Shown piece by piece: positions 12,687 to 25,800 of a DNA stretch of 64,000 bases (the stretch's first letter is position 1; the number at the start of each line of letters is the position of its first letter). The stretch lies in contig NC_065530.1 of assembly GCF_020184175.1 (NCBI RefSeq), forward strand, positions 43,501,260-43,565,259, written 5' to 3'. Under the pieces are notes generated by a model. It did not search any database and was not told the DNA's origin. It saw nothing but the letters and a program-made list of their open reading frames with translations. Source of the DNA: Aphis gossypii (Eukaryota > Arthropoda > Insecta > Hemiptera > Aphididae). A program made the translations under genes and the position numbers.

Positions 12687-14249
12687 ATGTTACTGATAAA
12701 CGAGTATAAGTTTGAAATAACCAGCACTGTCGCAATCATGTTTATTATTATCATGTACACTTCTAGTCATGCTTTTCGTTACTTCGCCAAATATACCATA
12801 TTTACAGTATTGTCATATATCTCTGCAACTGTATTCTTACCATTAATGTTATGGAAACCGAGGGACTACAAGAATGGATTGTAAATAGACATGTATATGT
12901 TTGCATCAAATATCAAGCTTAATAATTTATTCATTATTTTGTTAGATTACCAGCATGGGGTGGACGCCAAGTATCAAAAGTATTAGGAATAACATGGGAA
13001 ATGAAGGGTAAAGAAAATATTGTACAAAATTCCGGTTGTGTTGTTTTGATCAATCATCAAAGCTGTTTGGATTTATTAGGTAAATGGCTTACTTATACAA
13101 ATTGTTATTATAGATAATAAATACCAAACATTTTTTGATTAACTGTTATTTCAGTGTTGTCTGAAATATATCCGGTTATGGAAAAATGCACCGTGATCTC
13201 CAAAAAAGAAATATTTTACTTTTGGCCTTTTGGCCTTGCATCATGGCTATGGGGAACAATATTTATTGACCGTTTAAATGCAGAAAGTGCTCAGAGGACC
13301 CTTAATAAGACTGGAGATGCTATTCGCCATAAACAAGTAATTATAGTTAACAGTTTAACTTTTCCTAGAGCACTATTGTTTTCTTAGATAATTTATTTTA
13401 ATTCCCCAAAGAAAGTTTCTGATATTTCTTTTATTATAAACATTACATTTCAAATTTTTAAATGAGATTACATCATCATAGTGAAAAAGGTACATAATTT
13501 TTATAATTTTAATTAGTATCTTACTGATATTTTAATTTAATTAAATTAACCATCATAGTTATGTTGAATTGCTCTATTTTCACTTATTTTTTGACAGGCA
13601 AAGATTTGTATGTTTCCTGAAGGCACAAGGCATGGTGGACCAGAACTTTTAAATTTTAAAAAAGGTGCATTCCATGTTGCTATTTCAGCTCAATGTCCAA
13701 TACAGCCAGTAGTTGTATCTCAATATTTCTTCTTGGATCATGGAAAACGTACATTTGATCCCGGTAAGCAATAAATATTCAACACTATTGTTTTTTTACT
13801 CATGCAAATCAATTTTGGTATTATGTTTGGGCTGTTGTGCTGTAATGGACATGTGTTACCTAACCTAACATGTGTTCTAAAATCACTGAATATTTTACAA
13901 ATTAGTAATTCATAATAGTGTTTTGGGAGGGAAACAAATTAAAGCTATTAACACATTATTTTATTGTAGTTTGTATGAAGCAAGTTTTAATTCTAAGTGT
14001 TTTTTGGGTAAAAAATATTTATTTATAAAATAAGATAAATATGATTGAAATTTTTATCAACGTTAATTAAATTATTATTATTATATTGTTTAAGGCCACG
14101 CAGTCATAACAATATTGCCTCCAATACCCACCGAGGGAATGACCAAAGAAGACTTACCTGGTCTTATTGAGAAGTCTAGAACTGCAATGCAAGAAATGTA
14201 CACAAAATCCTCGGCAGAAGTGAAAACAAAACATTATAGTGTCAGTTAA
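12687..14249 (+). CDS. Agpat1: 1-acyl-sn-glycerol-3-phosphate acyltransferase (AGPAT/LPAAT), 5 coding exons
   Basis: Exons 12687-12880 (coding part of an exon starting at 12650), 12946-13079, 13155-13336, 13598-13763 and 14095-14249 join in phase into 276 residues, close to the roughly 280 of animal AGPAT1/2. The enzyme acylates lysophosphatidic acid to phosphatidic acid in the ER membrane, an early step of glycerolipid synthesis. The N-terminus has two hydrophobic segments (about 12-25 and 38-56). Acyltransferase motif I is NHQSCLD (101-107) with the catalytic His/Asp pair. The GTIFIDR segment lies near 144-150, and motif III FPEGTR at 177-182 binds the glycerol phosphate. A QPVVVSQY segment follows. 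The ATG at 12687 was chosen because the frame upstream enters through an acceptor without another in-frame ATG in this exon. A coding piece in an earlier exon cannot be excluded. Paralogue assignment (1 versus 2) is not certain. Confidence 0.88.
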
Positions 14250-14335
14250 GATTATATTATTGTTTTTACTTCTGTGAATATTTAACATTAAATATTTTAG
14301 TGTGTTAAACATGAATTAGTACCATTGTAACTATA

Positions 14336-14341
14336 AATAAA
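14336..14341 (+). terminator. Poly(A) signal of AGPAT gene
   Basis: A canonical AATAAA lies about 90 bases after the AGPAT stop codon on the same strand, so the 3' UTR may be short. Confidence 0.6.
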
Positions 14342-16853
14342 ACATCAAGCTTTTAGTGCTTTGGTACTAATGTAACCGTGTGCTTACAGTATTTTTTTAT
14401 TTTTTGACAAAATATTTTTGTTTGTTAAGACATACAATATCATAACCTGTAAACTTTGAATTAGGGGTCTCCATTTTTAAATTGTATTTGCCACGCGCTT
14501 TAAAGTAGAAATATTCAAATTTATTACACTATTTTTGATTAAAAATATAAGATAATGTTATTTTTTTACTAAGAATAAATTATATACTGAATTAATCGTA
14601 CACTTAAATTTGTCCATAACATAAAAGAAATCTATCATATATTTACATCGAAAATTACTTTAAATATTTTATTTTCCGTTGTTAAAACTGATGTTTTCCC
14701 AAATTAACCAATTGTCTAAACCTGAGGTTTCCAAACTGTGGGTTGAGATAAAAAATAATTCATAGAATGGGTAGTACAATTTAAAGTTTGGGAACCTCTG
14801 GTCTAAACTGAACAAGTTTTTAAATGTATATCTACAATGTACAGTTTGTATTTTTATTTTAAAATAAAAATTTTTTTGTTTTATATTATGTTATTATTAT
14901 TTAGTTTATAATGTTGTGAATGTTGTATCTCTAAATTAATAATACATTTGTTATTAGCACAAATTAGAGTTAATGAAATATTCTTGATTATTCACGACAT
15001 TTTGATTGATTGATAGGAGAAATACAAAAAGTTATGATCTATATTATAAATTTATAATGACAAATTAATGTAAGAATATTATTTTTAAAGAATTCCTTTT
15101 TACTGGTGATTATTAAATAAGATTTTCAAGAAAATAAAATGAGTATATCTATACAACTATACATATTAATATTTAAAATCCTATTCAGTGCATGAGTGTG
15201 GTTAGGATACCAATTTTCTAATGTCATTATTTTTAAAATGTAATAAATCACTTTACAAAGCTTAATGAGGTAATTTACTTCTGAATTAAAAACTTAATAT
15301 ATTTTTTTTTTATTATTGAGTTGTTGTTTACATTGAATAACTTCAAATATACAACTGAGAACATGACATTTAAATGGCTACATTATTTCTTAGTCATTTT
15401 TGATGTTTTAGAGAAATATATAATTATTTTATTGTTTGAAGTATTAGTAACTAAGTTATAAACATAGATTACTATTAAAACATAAAAAAAAAAATCATTA
15501 AATTAAATTACTACTGTAATAAATACTATTAACCATTTAAAACAAAAGTTGATTAACAAATTGGTATAATCATTTAAATGGATTGCCACTTATTCATGAT
15601 AGTTATCTATATTACATAACATGAATATTAAATAATTTTAAATAATGAGTCGTTGTTATATATTTAAATATTTTAAAATTAGTAAGTAGCAAGTTACTAA
15701 CTTAGTAACTAACTTGCCCAAAAACAATATAATATTATACATCAATTTGAAGATATCACAAAAATGTTTGATGTGTAAACAATATTTAATAGCTTAATAT
15801 GGTGACATGAGAGGGCATATGATCCTTGAAAAAAAAAATCGAAACATTGTGATTATACAAACAACAAATGCGTGTTGATAGTATTTAATAACCTTCTAAA
15901 ACATAAGGGACGGTCATGGAATACTTAACTTTTGTGTGGTATTTCAGATTTCTGCTATAACAATAAAATATTATTTTAATAAATAAAGCATTTAATTTCA
16001 AAAATATATAATCAAATTCAAAAACATGTGTAACAAGAAATATAAATACATTTCTTTAAGATAAATTACATAAATATATTTATCAAATACAATAAAAATA
16101 TAATTTAACTAGGTATATAGTGGTAGTTTACTTGTTACAATATATAATATGTATACAAAAAAAATTCATATTATATAATATTATTATTGGTCACTGCTGA
16201 AACCGCGTATATAATATGTTGTTTGGGCAAAAACACTTTGGACGATAATAAGTTTGTCGAGTAATACAAAATAAAAATTTAATTTACATCGTATAATCTA
16301 CGTTAGAACAGCGTATGATTTATCAATGATTGAACAAAATTGACGTTTTCTTCTCATTTTAAGTATATAATATATAATAATAAATAATAAATATCACATG
16401 ATCGTTGCGATAATGATACAAAAATTAAATGCCGCAAAAACAACAAAAAAACATCACTTTTTCATCATACCGTAAAGTATAGTATAGTATAGTATATAAT
16501 ATATTATAATATAAAAACATTGCCTAAATTATGTATTATATCGAATAATTTCAGTTGCCGTTCGGCGATAATAACGTGTGTATTATGAATTCGTTTAAAC
16601 TCAATGCAAGCGACAGAATTTGAGTGGCCGGACTTAAGGGGGGGGGGGGGGTATTTTGTGCTACATATTTCGTTCGATTGACTATAAAAATATATAAATA
16701 AATTAACGTACACGATTTATCCACAATATATAATATACACAAAAATCGCATTGTATATATTATTATATAATATTATAATTGTACACTCTCATGTTGGTGT
16801 TGTGTCTACATAATATACATAATATAGGATTCCTGTTTTTTTTTCGTCTATCG
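14342..16853. other. Convergent intergenic region between AGPAT and EHD genes
   Basis: The flanking genes converge here, so it holds both 3' UTR regions. Apart from a 79-bp hAT-like MITE (14722-14800) and a run of about 13 G near 16637-16650, I see only AT-rich DNA and no coding signal. Confidence 0.6.
14722..14800. mobile_element. hAT-like MITE (Charlie-type ends), 79 bp
   Basis: The left end CTGAGGTTTCCAAACTGTGG and the reverse complement of the right end CAGAGGTTCCCAAACTTT are imperfect inverted repeats. Both resemble the CAG(T/A)GGTTCCCAAAC ends of hAT-Charlie elements. The 8-bp sequence GTCTAAAC flanks both sides (14714-14721 and 14801-14808). The element is nonautonomous and close to the minimal size for two ends. 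Confidence 0.85.
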
Positions 16854-19800
16854 CTAAACGTCCCGTTTTGAGGGAGGAACTAAGTGATCGGGTATTTCGA
16901 CTGGCAAATCGTGTCCGCCCAGCTTCACTTGTATCAAATGCATTGCCAACGCGAACTCGTCTATGTCCAGGAAACCATCGTGGTCGATGTCCGACAACTT
17001 CCATATTTTGCCCAGCACAGAGTTGGGCAATTTCGATTTGACCATTTCGGCTTTGGCCACTGCGAAAACAATGACAAAAACATGATTAGACCTTCTGACA
17101 TCGCCTGAGGTGAAAAATAATCGTCTTCACTGCGACGAAAAGATTAAAGATTAGAAAAGACAGGGAAATAATTAAACTTTATAAATGTACGAATTTTAAC
17201 TTTTAAACAATACGTTTTTAGTGATTTTAATTTACGTTAGTATACTTAATTCATTTTTTATAAAGCTACTAGTTTAATGAATTTTTTTAAATATCCTTTC
17301 TAATATTTTAAATGTATATTACAGTGCATTAAATTCACAGCCCTATATAATAATTTCGTACCTGCTCCCGACAGTTTTCCGTCGGACTTTTCCAGCGTAT
17401 TGAACACCGCATCGTATTTCTGCCGTTCCTTGGCCACTACCCAACCGGTTTCACCCTTACCAGCGTCAATACCTTCTCCTCTCTTATAACCAAACGGACT
17501 TGCTGTATCCTGAACACTCACGAACGCACCGCCTACAAAGTGAACATGAATATGACCGTTAATAATTAACATATATAATACAATATTATTGAAGGGGACA
17601 TCAGTTCACATACATAACAAAGTATATAGGTAGATGAAACTTAAAACACTTGAAACACATTACACTATGATTATTGATTAGTATATTATACTATATTATA
17701 GCGTCTTATACAGTCCACTCGAAATATGAGGTGGGTGGCGATAATATAATTTAAAAATAAATAGTAATTTTTCGAATAGAAGCAAACCTATGGGTTTATA
17801 AAACACCTATTATACACTAAGGAAAGTTTGAAAACAAAATAAATGTATAGGTACAAAATAAAATGTGTATTTAACTTACGCAGTATAAACTGAATCAAAT
17901 TAAACTTGGCAAACAAATTATTTATAACAAGTATGCAATGTGAATAAATTATGTAATGATTATTGGTAAAATTAGTATTTTCATAAAACTCAAATGATAC
18001 ATAATGCATATATTACTATGGAAGTAAAAATCAAAATCATAATGACAATTTAAAAAAAAAACCAATTTGAGATAAACCAATTGAAAATGTAACATTTTAT
18101 GAAAAATTATTAATATTTCGAATTATTTAGCAAAATAATATTAGATTAGGTATAATTTAATATTTATAGGCAGTCGTTATAATAACAAACCACAAATTTA
18201 TTAAAAAATTTATTAATTTATTTATATAATGTTTTTTTTTAAATAATTAAAAAGTTTTATCTAGCATTGATATTTTTTAACTATGATAAATACTATTGAA
18301 TAAATAAAAATAAATCAATTTTACAAAAATCTCATGGTAGGTCATAAATTATTGTAGTGTTAAATTGAAGTGTTTTCTCGGGCATTACATACATAATAAT
18401 ATATATGAAAAAAAATCTAAAAATAAATACCTTTGACCACCGCCTGCTGTTGCTGCTGTTGTTCGGCTTCTCCGTTGTTCATCTTACGATTTTGCATGTC
18501 CTGCAAAGGAATCATAGCCATCAACTTGGCAATGTCGTTGGCAAGCATTTTATCGACCTCTTCTAACAGATGTGGCTTAAGACTTTGGAATTTACTAAAA
18601 TCTAAATTCACCAGTACCTCCTGAAAAACACCATTTCAAGTATTGTTCGGTCAATAAAATATGACAATATTCGTGAAAAATAATATATGGTATATTATAA
18701 AACGGAAACGAATCAAAAAATCAATATACGAGTATAATATAGAAATCGGCTATAATGTTAATTATTACAGACCTGCATTTTTTTTAGATCGGGAAAATCT
18801 CCTGGCGAAATCTGTTGTTCTTTCTGAATATTTTGGTAAATAGTGCCAAGGTTTTTGATCAATTCTTTTTTCCTACCTTCTCTTCTAAAAAGAGCTGGCA
18901 TTTCTTTATGTAATGCACTGATTATATAAGCGTGAACCTATAAACAAAACAAAACATTTTTTTTTTATATACTGCAATTATCGCTAAAGTGGCATGCGTC
19001 GGATTTCGGATTTCAATAGTGCACGACGACAACGTTCGTGCTCCACCAATATCAATAATTACTTTGGCTAATCTTGCACGTTTTATCAAGTCGTTTAGTT
19101 TCCTTAACGCCGCATTTCCCGGTAAAGACTGCAGGTCCTTGAATAAGTCTTGTTCTTCGTCTTCAAATAATCTATAATATACAAAACCGCTTATTGTAAT
19201 ATATATTTATTTCCGGCGCGAGTTTAGTACATTTAAGATTAAAAACCTATTTGTAAAAAACATAGTGCAGATTTTGGCAAAAAGAATGAAGAATAGCGAG
19301 AATGATTTCATCGGTTTCACTGGTTCTGTTCGATGAAAAATGTTTGTATATAATACATAGTATAACACTAATTCCGTAAGTATATCAATTAAGTGATATT
19401 CAGAAAAAATAGATAGTTAATTTTTAACCGATTTTCTCCACCACAATATATAACTCTACATTACCAATATACAATAATATAATATTATGTATACATGATG
19501 AGAACTCTACTTAAAGTTCAAAACGCATGATTTATTCAAACTATTATAATAAATAAGTAATTGGTTTCAAATTTATAATAATAACCAACAACTCTGTAGT
19601 ATTGTGCAATGTACTAAATGATGTAGATTATTGTTATTTGTTATATATAGGTCATAAACGGTATTCAGACATTCTTGTCCCCCCCAATTATAGGACATTT
19701 CCACCCCTTCCATCATTGAATAATTTTTGTCCTACTTTCATTATTAAATTGTTTTTCACAAGTCGGCGGATATATTTGCGATTTAAATAGTTCGAGGAAC

Positions 19801-22800
19801 GTAGCAGAAAAAATAAACAAACAATGATTGTTTTTGACTTTTTAAAAATAAAAAAAATAAACTGTTTAAGTGGGTGCATTAATTTTCAGCAAATTTAGAT
19901 ATTTTTGAAATACAAATGTTGTATTTATATTATTTATCTTAAGCTTTAACAACAGTTTCTTATGTTATTTTACATGAATATATAATAGGAGAATTTAATA
20001 AAAAATTAAGTTTTGAATAAATTGTGCTTTACAACTGAACAAAAAATGTAAATTATTTGTAGGTCTCTAGACTTTAGTATAATTCCTCCCAAGAAATGTG
20101 ATAACATTTTATTATTGGCAAATTGAATCGAGATCGATTATTTCATATTTAATTTCCCTGGTATATTATGTATTATTTTTTTTCGTTGTATCTGAATTTA
20201 GTGATTATATATGTTTCAGTGTTTATAAAAATGAGACTTATTTATAGTTTGAAATATTTATACCTACCATACATATTTTTTTTAAGTATAGTGTTATAAA
20301 TACTTTCACCAATAAAACATTTTAAAAATACAAAAACTAAATCTCGAATACACATAAATATTACATTACACTATTACAACATATTATATTTAACAGGTAA
20401 AAAAAATAATGTCAACAGGTATGCGTAATATGAAAGGAAAATTTTTTCATCATTTATTTTTCGCTTCGTTGTTCATTACACACTACACAGTGAAGTATAT
20501 GGTTTGATTACAGAACAACACAATATTACAATAATGCATCAACAATAAATTGTGACAAACAAGCGGAGTATTAAAAATAAAATATAATTAATCAAATTCA
20601 GTAATAAAGCGACTATAGCCATTACTTATTATTATAAGTAAATAAAATTATAATTCCTCATTGTAACATACGCTTAAATTTAATACAGTTATAATAAAAA
20701 TTTGATTAATGTGATTTAAAAATGATTTACATAAAAAAAAAATAATTTACTCGATAATTTACGAATTACGTTACAATTATTTATAATTTCAATGAACTTT
20801 TATAAATGCGATAAAAATTACTAATATTTCTTAGAATGTACATTATAATGAAGTATTATTCCTTCGTGGTACTGATATTAATATATTATTAACGAAAAAT
20901 GTTAAGAGGATGTCGGCGCACTATTCGTTTTCTTTCTCTGGCCTACGCGCAACATAGACAAAACGCATTTACGCAGAATCATTTTTTCTATGTTTTTAAA
21001 TTATCTTAGAGTAAAATCACCCATTACAAAAAAGATAGATAATAATATTTTTAAGGGAATGAAATATCGATTTTATATTTTATTGTTATTTGACTTTCGA
21101 AATAAACAAAATAATGTTGTACCACATTTTGACAAATCGATGTCATTCCCTCAGAAATATTGTTCTCTATCTTTTTTGTAATGTGTATTTTTACTCTAAG
21201 ATTATTTAAAATCATAGAAAAAATGATTTTGCGTAAATGCGTTTTGTCTATGTTGCGCGTGGGCCAGAGAAAGAAAAAATAGTGCGCTGACATCCTTTTA
21301 AATAGTTACAGGCTGTCTCTGAAGTCTTTTTAATCTATTAGAAATATAAGCCAAAGTAATTATATTGAACTTGAAATAATAATAATAATATTATACCGTG
21401 TTTAGTGCATTAATATGTTATATGTAATGTACAAACATAAACAAATACTTCTGGAAAATTAGTAAAATAATTTCCAAACAACTTACATATCTGTAGGTCA
21501 TAATAGATTATTTTCTTTTACACACATCAGTTATGCACTAGATTTTATATTATGTATTAATTATTAGTTGAAAATATGTTTTCAATTATCGTATCATGAT
21601 TTATTTAAGGGTCACAATCATAAAAGGTTGAGAACAAGACATGTGATCTGCAATAATATATTTTTTCTTCGTGTACAATAGTTTGAAAAAAATAACATCC
21701 TAGGACCTAAGCGAAAACAACAGAAATAATAATATACACAACAATGTTAGGTATCGTTCACCAAACCCATAATAAAAATTTTCCAACAAATTTTCATTAC
21801 ACTGTTTACGTATCACTTATAATTTATAAATATAAAAAAAACATGTTTATATAATTATATACATGAAATAGAATTCAATGGCGGCAACTAAGTCTATTAT
21901 TGCCTATTGGGATTATGATTTTTAAATTCACATTTTAGACTTATTTAACTTAATCTTGAATGATTATTAATAATAATATATAATATAAGATAACAAATTT
22001 ATTACGAAACCATATAGGCGCCCGGAAGGAGGTCAAGCTGGAGCATTTGCCCCCCCCTGGCTTTTCAAAAATATGTTTTAAATTGAATGTTTTAAGATAA
22101 ATTATTATTAATTTATTTATTATATAACAAATCATAACATTGTCCCCTCCTAGAAAAATTTCTGCGGGCGCCTATGTATGAAACCCATTGTTTATCTTTC
22201 TTTTCTACATTATTATGTATTTGATTTTTAAACAAGGAAAGTTGTGAAATCAATAAAATCATATAAAACCAACTTGCTTTGTTAATTGAATAAATCAATT
22301 ATAAAACTAAATAGTAAAAAAATATTATTTTTAATTTTTATAATTTTTGAACAAGATATTTCCTTATAAAATAGTTTAAATTCGGCTAGCTTGTTGCTAT
22401 TGTTTGGTTCATTTTCCTCCTTCAACTTTCAAGTATTATTACTATGGTGGGTTATTTGATGATGCTAATAATTTGTATTATCCAAGGTATTATCGTAGCT
22501 GTATGCCCTATATGTTGGATTATACGTATACAGTATACACTTTAGTAATAGATTATCGGGTTCAATCCGGTGAGCCGAAAAACTATGAAAAATAAACCAT
22601 TCGTCACTCTTTCACGACTGAGTATATCCATCAATGTCAATTATATAAATATTTTTATTGTAACAATTTAACACAGTTGAATCAATATAAATTACAACGG
22701 CTGATGTCTGATAATAATGTTCGTCGTGGTTTTTTTCATTTGAGTATTTTAAGTAACACTACGAACTACGTTTAATAGTGATTACTGATTACCATTTGAA

Positions 22801-25800
22801 TCTCATTATTAAAATATAGTAGGTACATTAGTACCTAGGTATATTAAAACAATGAAATTCAAACGTTTGCATTTACATTTATCGACCCAATTGCCAATTT
22901 TATACGTTGAAGTTTAACGAACAACAAAATGTTTAATCGTTATTTTACCAACTTATGTATATATACAATTATATTATTATATCAACATAATTTGGTAGGT
23001 ACCTAGAGTTACAGACATACCACAAACACATTTCCTTTAAATTATATCATAATATATAATAAAATAATTTATATACATTATAAATCGAACTAGTAATTAA
23101 TTATTTAAAATACATATGAGTACATATTTAAGGTTTAAATAAACGAAATAAAGTGACGCAGAATTATCCAACATCCCGTAAAATATTTGCACACTACTAC
23201 TCTACGTTTTTACGCATTTAAATTTAAAATACTTCTAACTATTAATTAACTAATCTTTCAAAATTCCCAAACAAATATTTTGTTTCAGAGTATATTTGTA
23301 TACTGTCATTAGAAAAAGTAAAAATATAAATTTATGTAAAAAATATTATTTTATTTTGAATTCAAATTATGTAAAGAAAATTTTGATAAAAGTTAATACA
23401 ATTTAATATTCTATGCCATAATATTGTGTAATAATTAATGTTAAAAGAATCACAAGTATACAGATAAGAAACGTATAAAGTAACCAAAAAATTTAGTTTA
23501 TTATGGAAAATTAACGTTGAAACAATATTTTTATAAGATAAGGATAAAAAAATAGAGCTTGACTGTTTAGTGTTTACAAAAATAATTGTTACAATAGGTT
23601 AAATGTAAAAAATTTAACCCTAATAATTAGCAACAAAGATTTAAATAATTGTATCTTATAAAAAAAAATACATCAGTTCAAAGACGAATTTTCCAAATTA
23701 CATAATTATAGATTATAGTCTACATAATACACCCACCCAATTTATTATATTTCATAGTTTAGATGCATAATAATTATTACTTTTATGATTTGAAAAGATC
23801 ATTCGATAAAAATTATAAAATAATATCGGCATATTTATTTTTTAAAGATAAATTTAAGAATGTATTATTAGACGGAAAGTATAACATAAAAAGCTGTTAA
23901 CATAATATTTTCAAAGTCCTTGCTAAATGCAGTATCTCGTTAAATTTATAATTTTACTTAAACATAATTTAATTTTGTAATTAGCAATTTAAATAATTGA
24001 TTTTATATTTAGTTTCAAACTTTGAACCCATAACCAAAACAATATGACGTCGAACTGAGAACACATTAAACATGTAATATTTAATACAAATACTTCGGCA
24101 TGAAAATAGACGTAAGATTGTAAGAATATAAGACCTAAAGATATTTTATAAATTGAAGTTCTAGTCATTGACCTTAGTTTTAACTAGTAGTTCTAGATAC
24201 ACTATAAGGAAAAGAAATTACGGCTGTTAGAAAACTCGCATATAGTATCTACTACAGGCTCCAGTCAGAAACGATTTCTTTTTTAACGTTTTAAAATAAA
24301 GCCATTTAGGTATAACCTGATATAACTATCTATTGTATAGGTATATTTCACACGAATTAAGATGTTAATTAATTATTAACTATATGTAGGTACACTTATA
24401 TTTGCACATCGTATCCCCGATCACATTATTTACAAGTCGATGTACATATTAGATAAAATACGATATCGTAGTCATAAAATAATTTTAATGGTCTGTTTCG
24501 TCGGTATTTAATGTGTGTGTTTTAACTCAAGTTCTTGCCTGTGATGTTGGAGCATAAATACAGTATACACGCCTTGCTACTGTTCAAACATTATATTATT
24601 ATAGGCACATATATTTAATATAATAAATACTATATCATTATATTTTCATTTAAAAGTGTTTCAATGAATGTTTCTAACCCTGAAATTAAAAGTATTCAAA
24701 TGTAACAAATAATTACGAAAATTACAAACTGACGTGCATTGTGCTTAAATTATGCTTTTAAAATAACTTGTATGGGCGTGACAGCAATTTATCTATTTAT
24801 CCTCTCGTTGTACACTTTAGAACAGTAACTGTGTTAAAGTATTTTTTTTTTTTAATAAATATAATATAAAAATACAAATTTAAATGTGAAAAATGTGAAT
24901 ATTTTTGTCTTATAAATTATTTATTTGTAGCAATAATATCTACTTACTAACCAGTTACCTACACTTTAATTAATGTGGCATATGTTTATCTACTTGATAC
25001 TAATTTGTTCCTATAAATAATATTATAGCTTTTTAATTTATATAAGACGAAAGTAATAAAAAAAATATTATGCAATCCAATAAATTACAATATACCTATC
25101 ATATAATATGATATATCTACTTAATAAAAACAACTAACAAACCATAATTTTAATTTTAAACTATAGGATTGTTGAGTCCCATTTAATTGAATAAACGATC
25201 ATACCTACAAATATTTGGACATCATAGTTATAATAAAATTAAAATTTATAATTAACCAAGTATATAATATTTACATAAATATGTTTAAATATAATAAAAA
25301 TAAGTATTTAAATAACAATATAGGTAATATACTAAATGAAAACCTTCAATTTATTTAAATAGCTATATGCCAATTGTACCTAATGTAAATTAATTGAATT
25401 TATAAAATATGATATATTTTTACTTGAATTATCTAATAAAAAATCATTGATCAATAAACACTAATATTATTAAAATTAATCACATTTTTCACAAAATTCG
25501 TTGAATTTTTAAAATGTACTAGTGAATCTTCAATTGGTTTGTTACAACTACGATTCAATTAAATAAATTATTATATTCATAATATTGTTTGTACAATTGA
25601 ACACTGTCAAAACATTTGTTATGGTGAGTAGTATGGTCTTGAAAGTACTGACCCACTAACCTTGTTTATCTACTTAGTAATAAAGAAAATAACAATACCA
25701 AGGTGTATATATATATACATATAAAATGAATCTCCAATCATTAGAAACTGGAACAATTTATAGGCAATTGTCATAATGTAAATATAATTGGTTAGTCAAT

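Noticed and set aside
13855..13875. CCTAACCTAAC, similar to the insect telomere repeat TTAGG
   Set aside because: Only two units, also seen singly elsewhere (30312, 60526). Too short to be a telomeric tract.
18433..18624. Plus-strand frame with a cysteine run
   Set aside because: Antisense of the EHD exon with the glutamine run.
22550..22580. tRNA T-arm-like GGGTTCAATCC
   Set aside because: No A box, anticodon arm or acceptor stem can be placed upstream, so it is not a tRNA gene.
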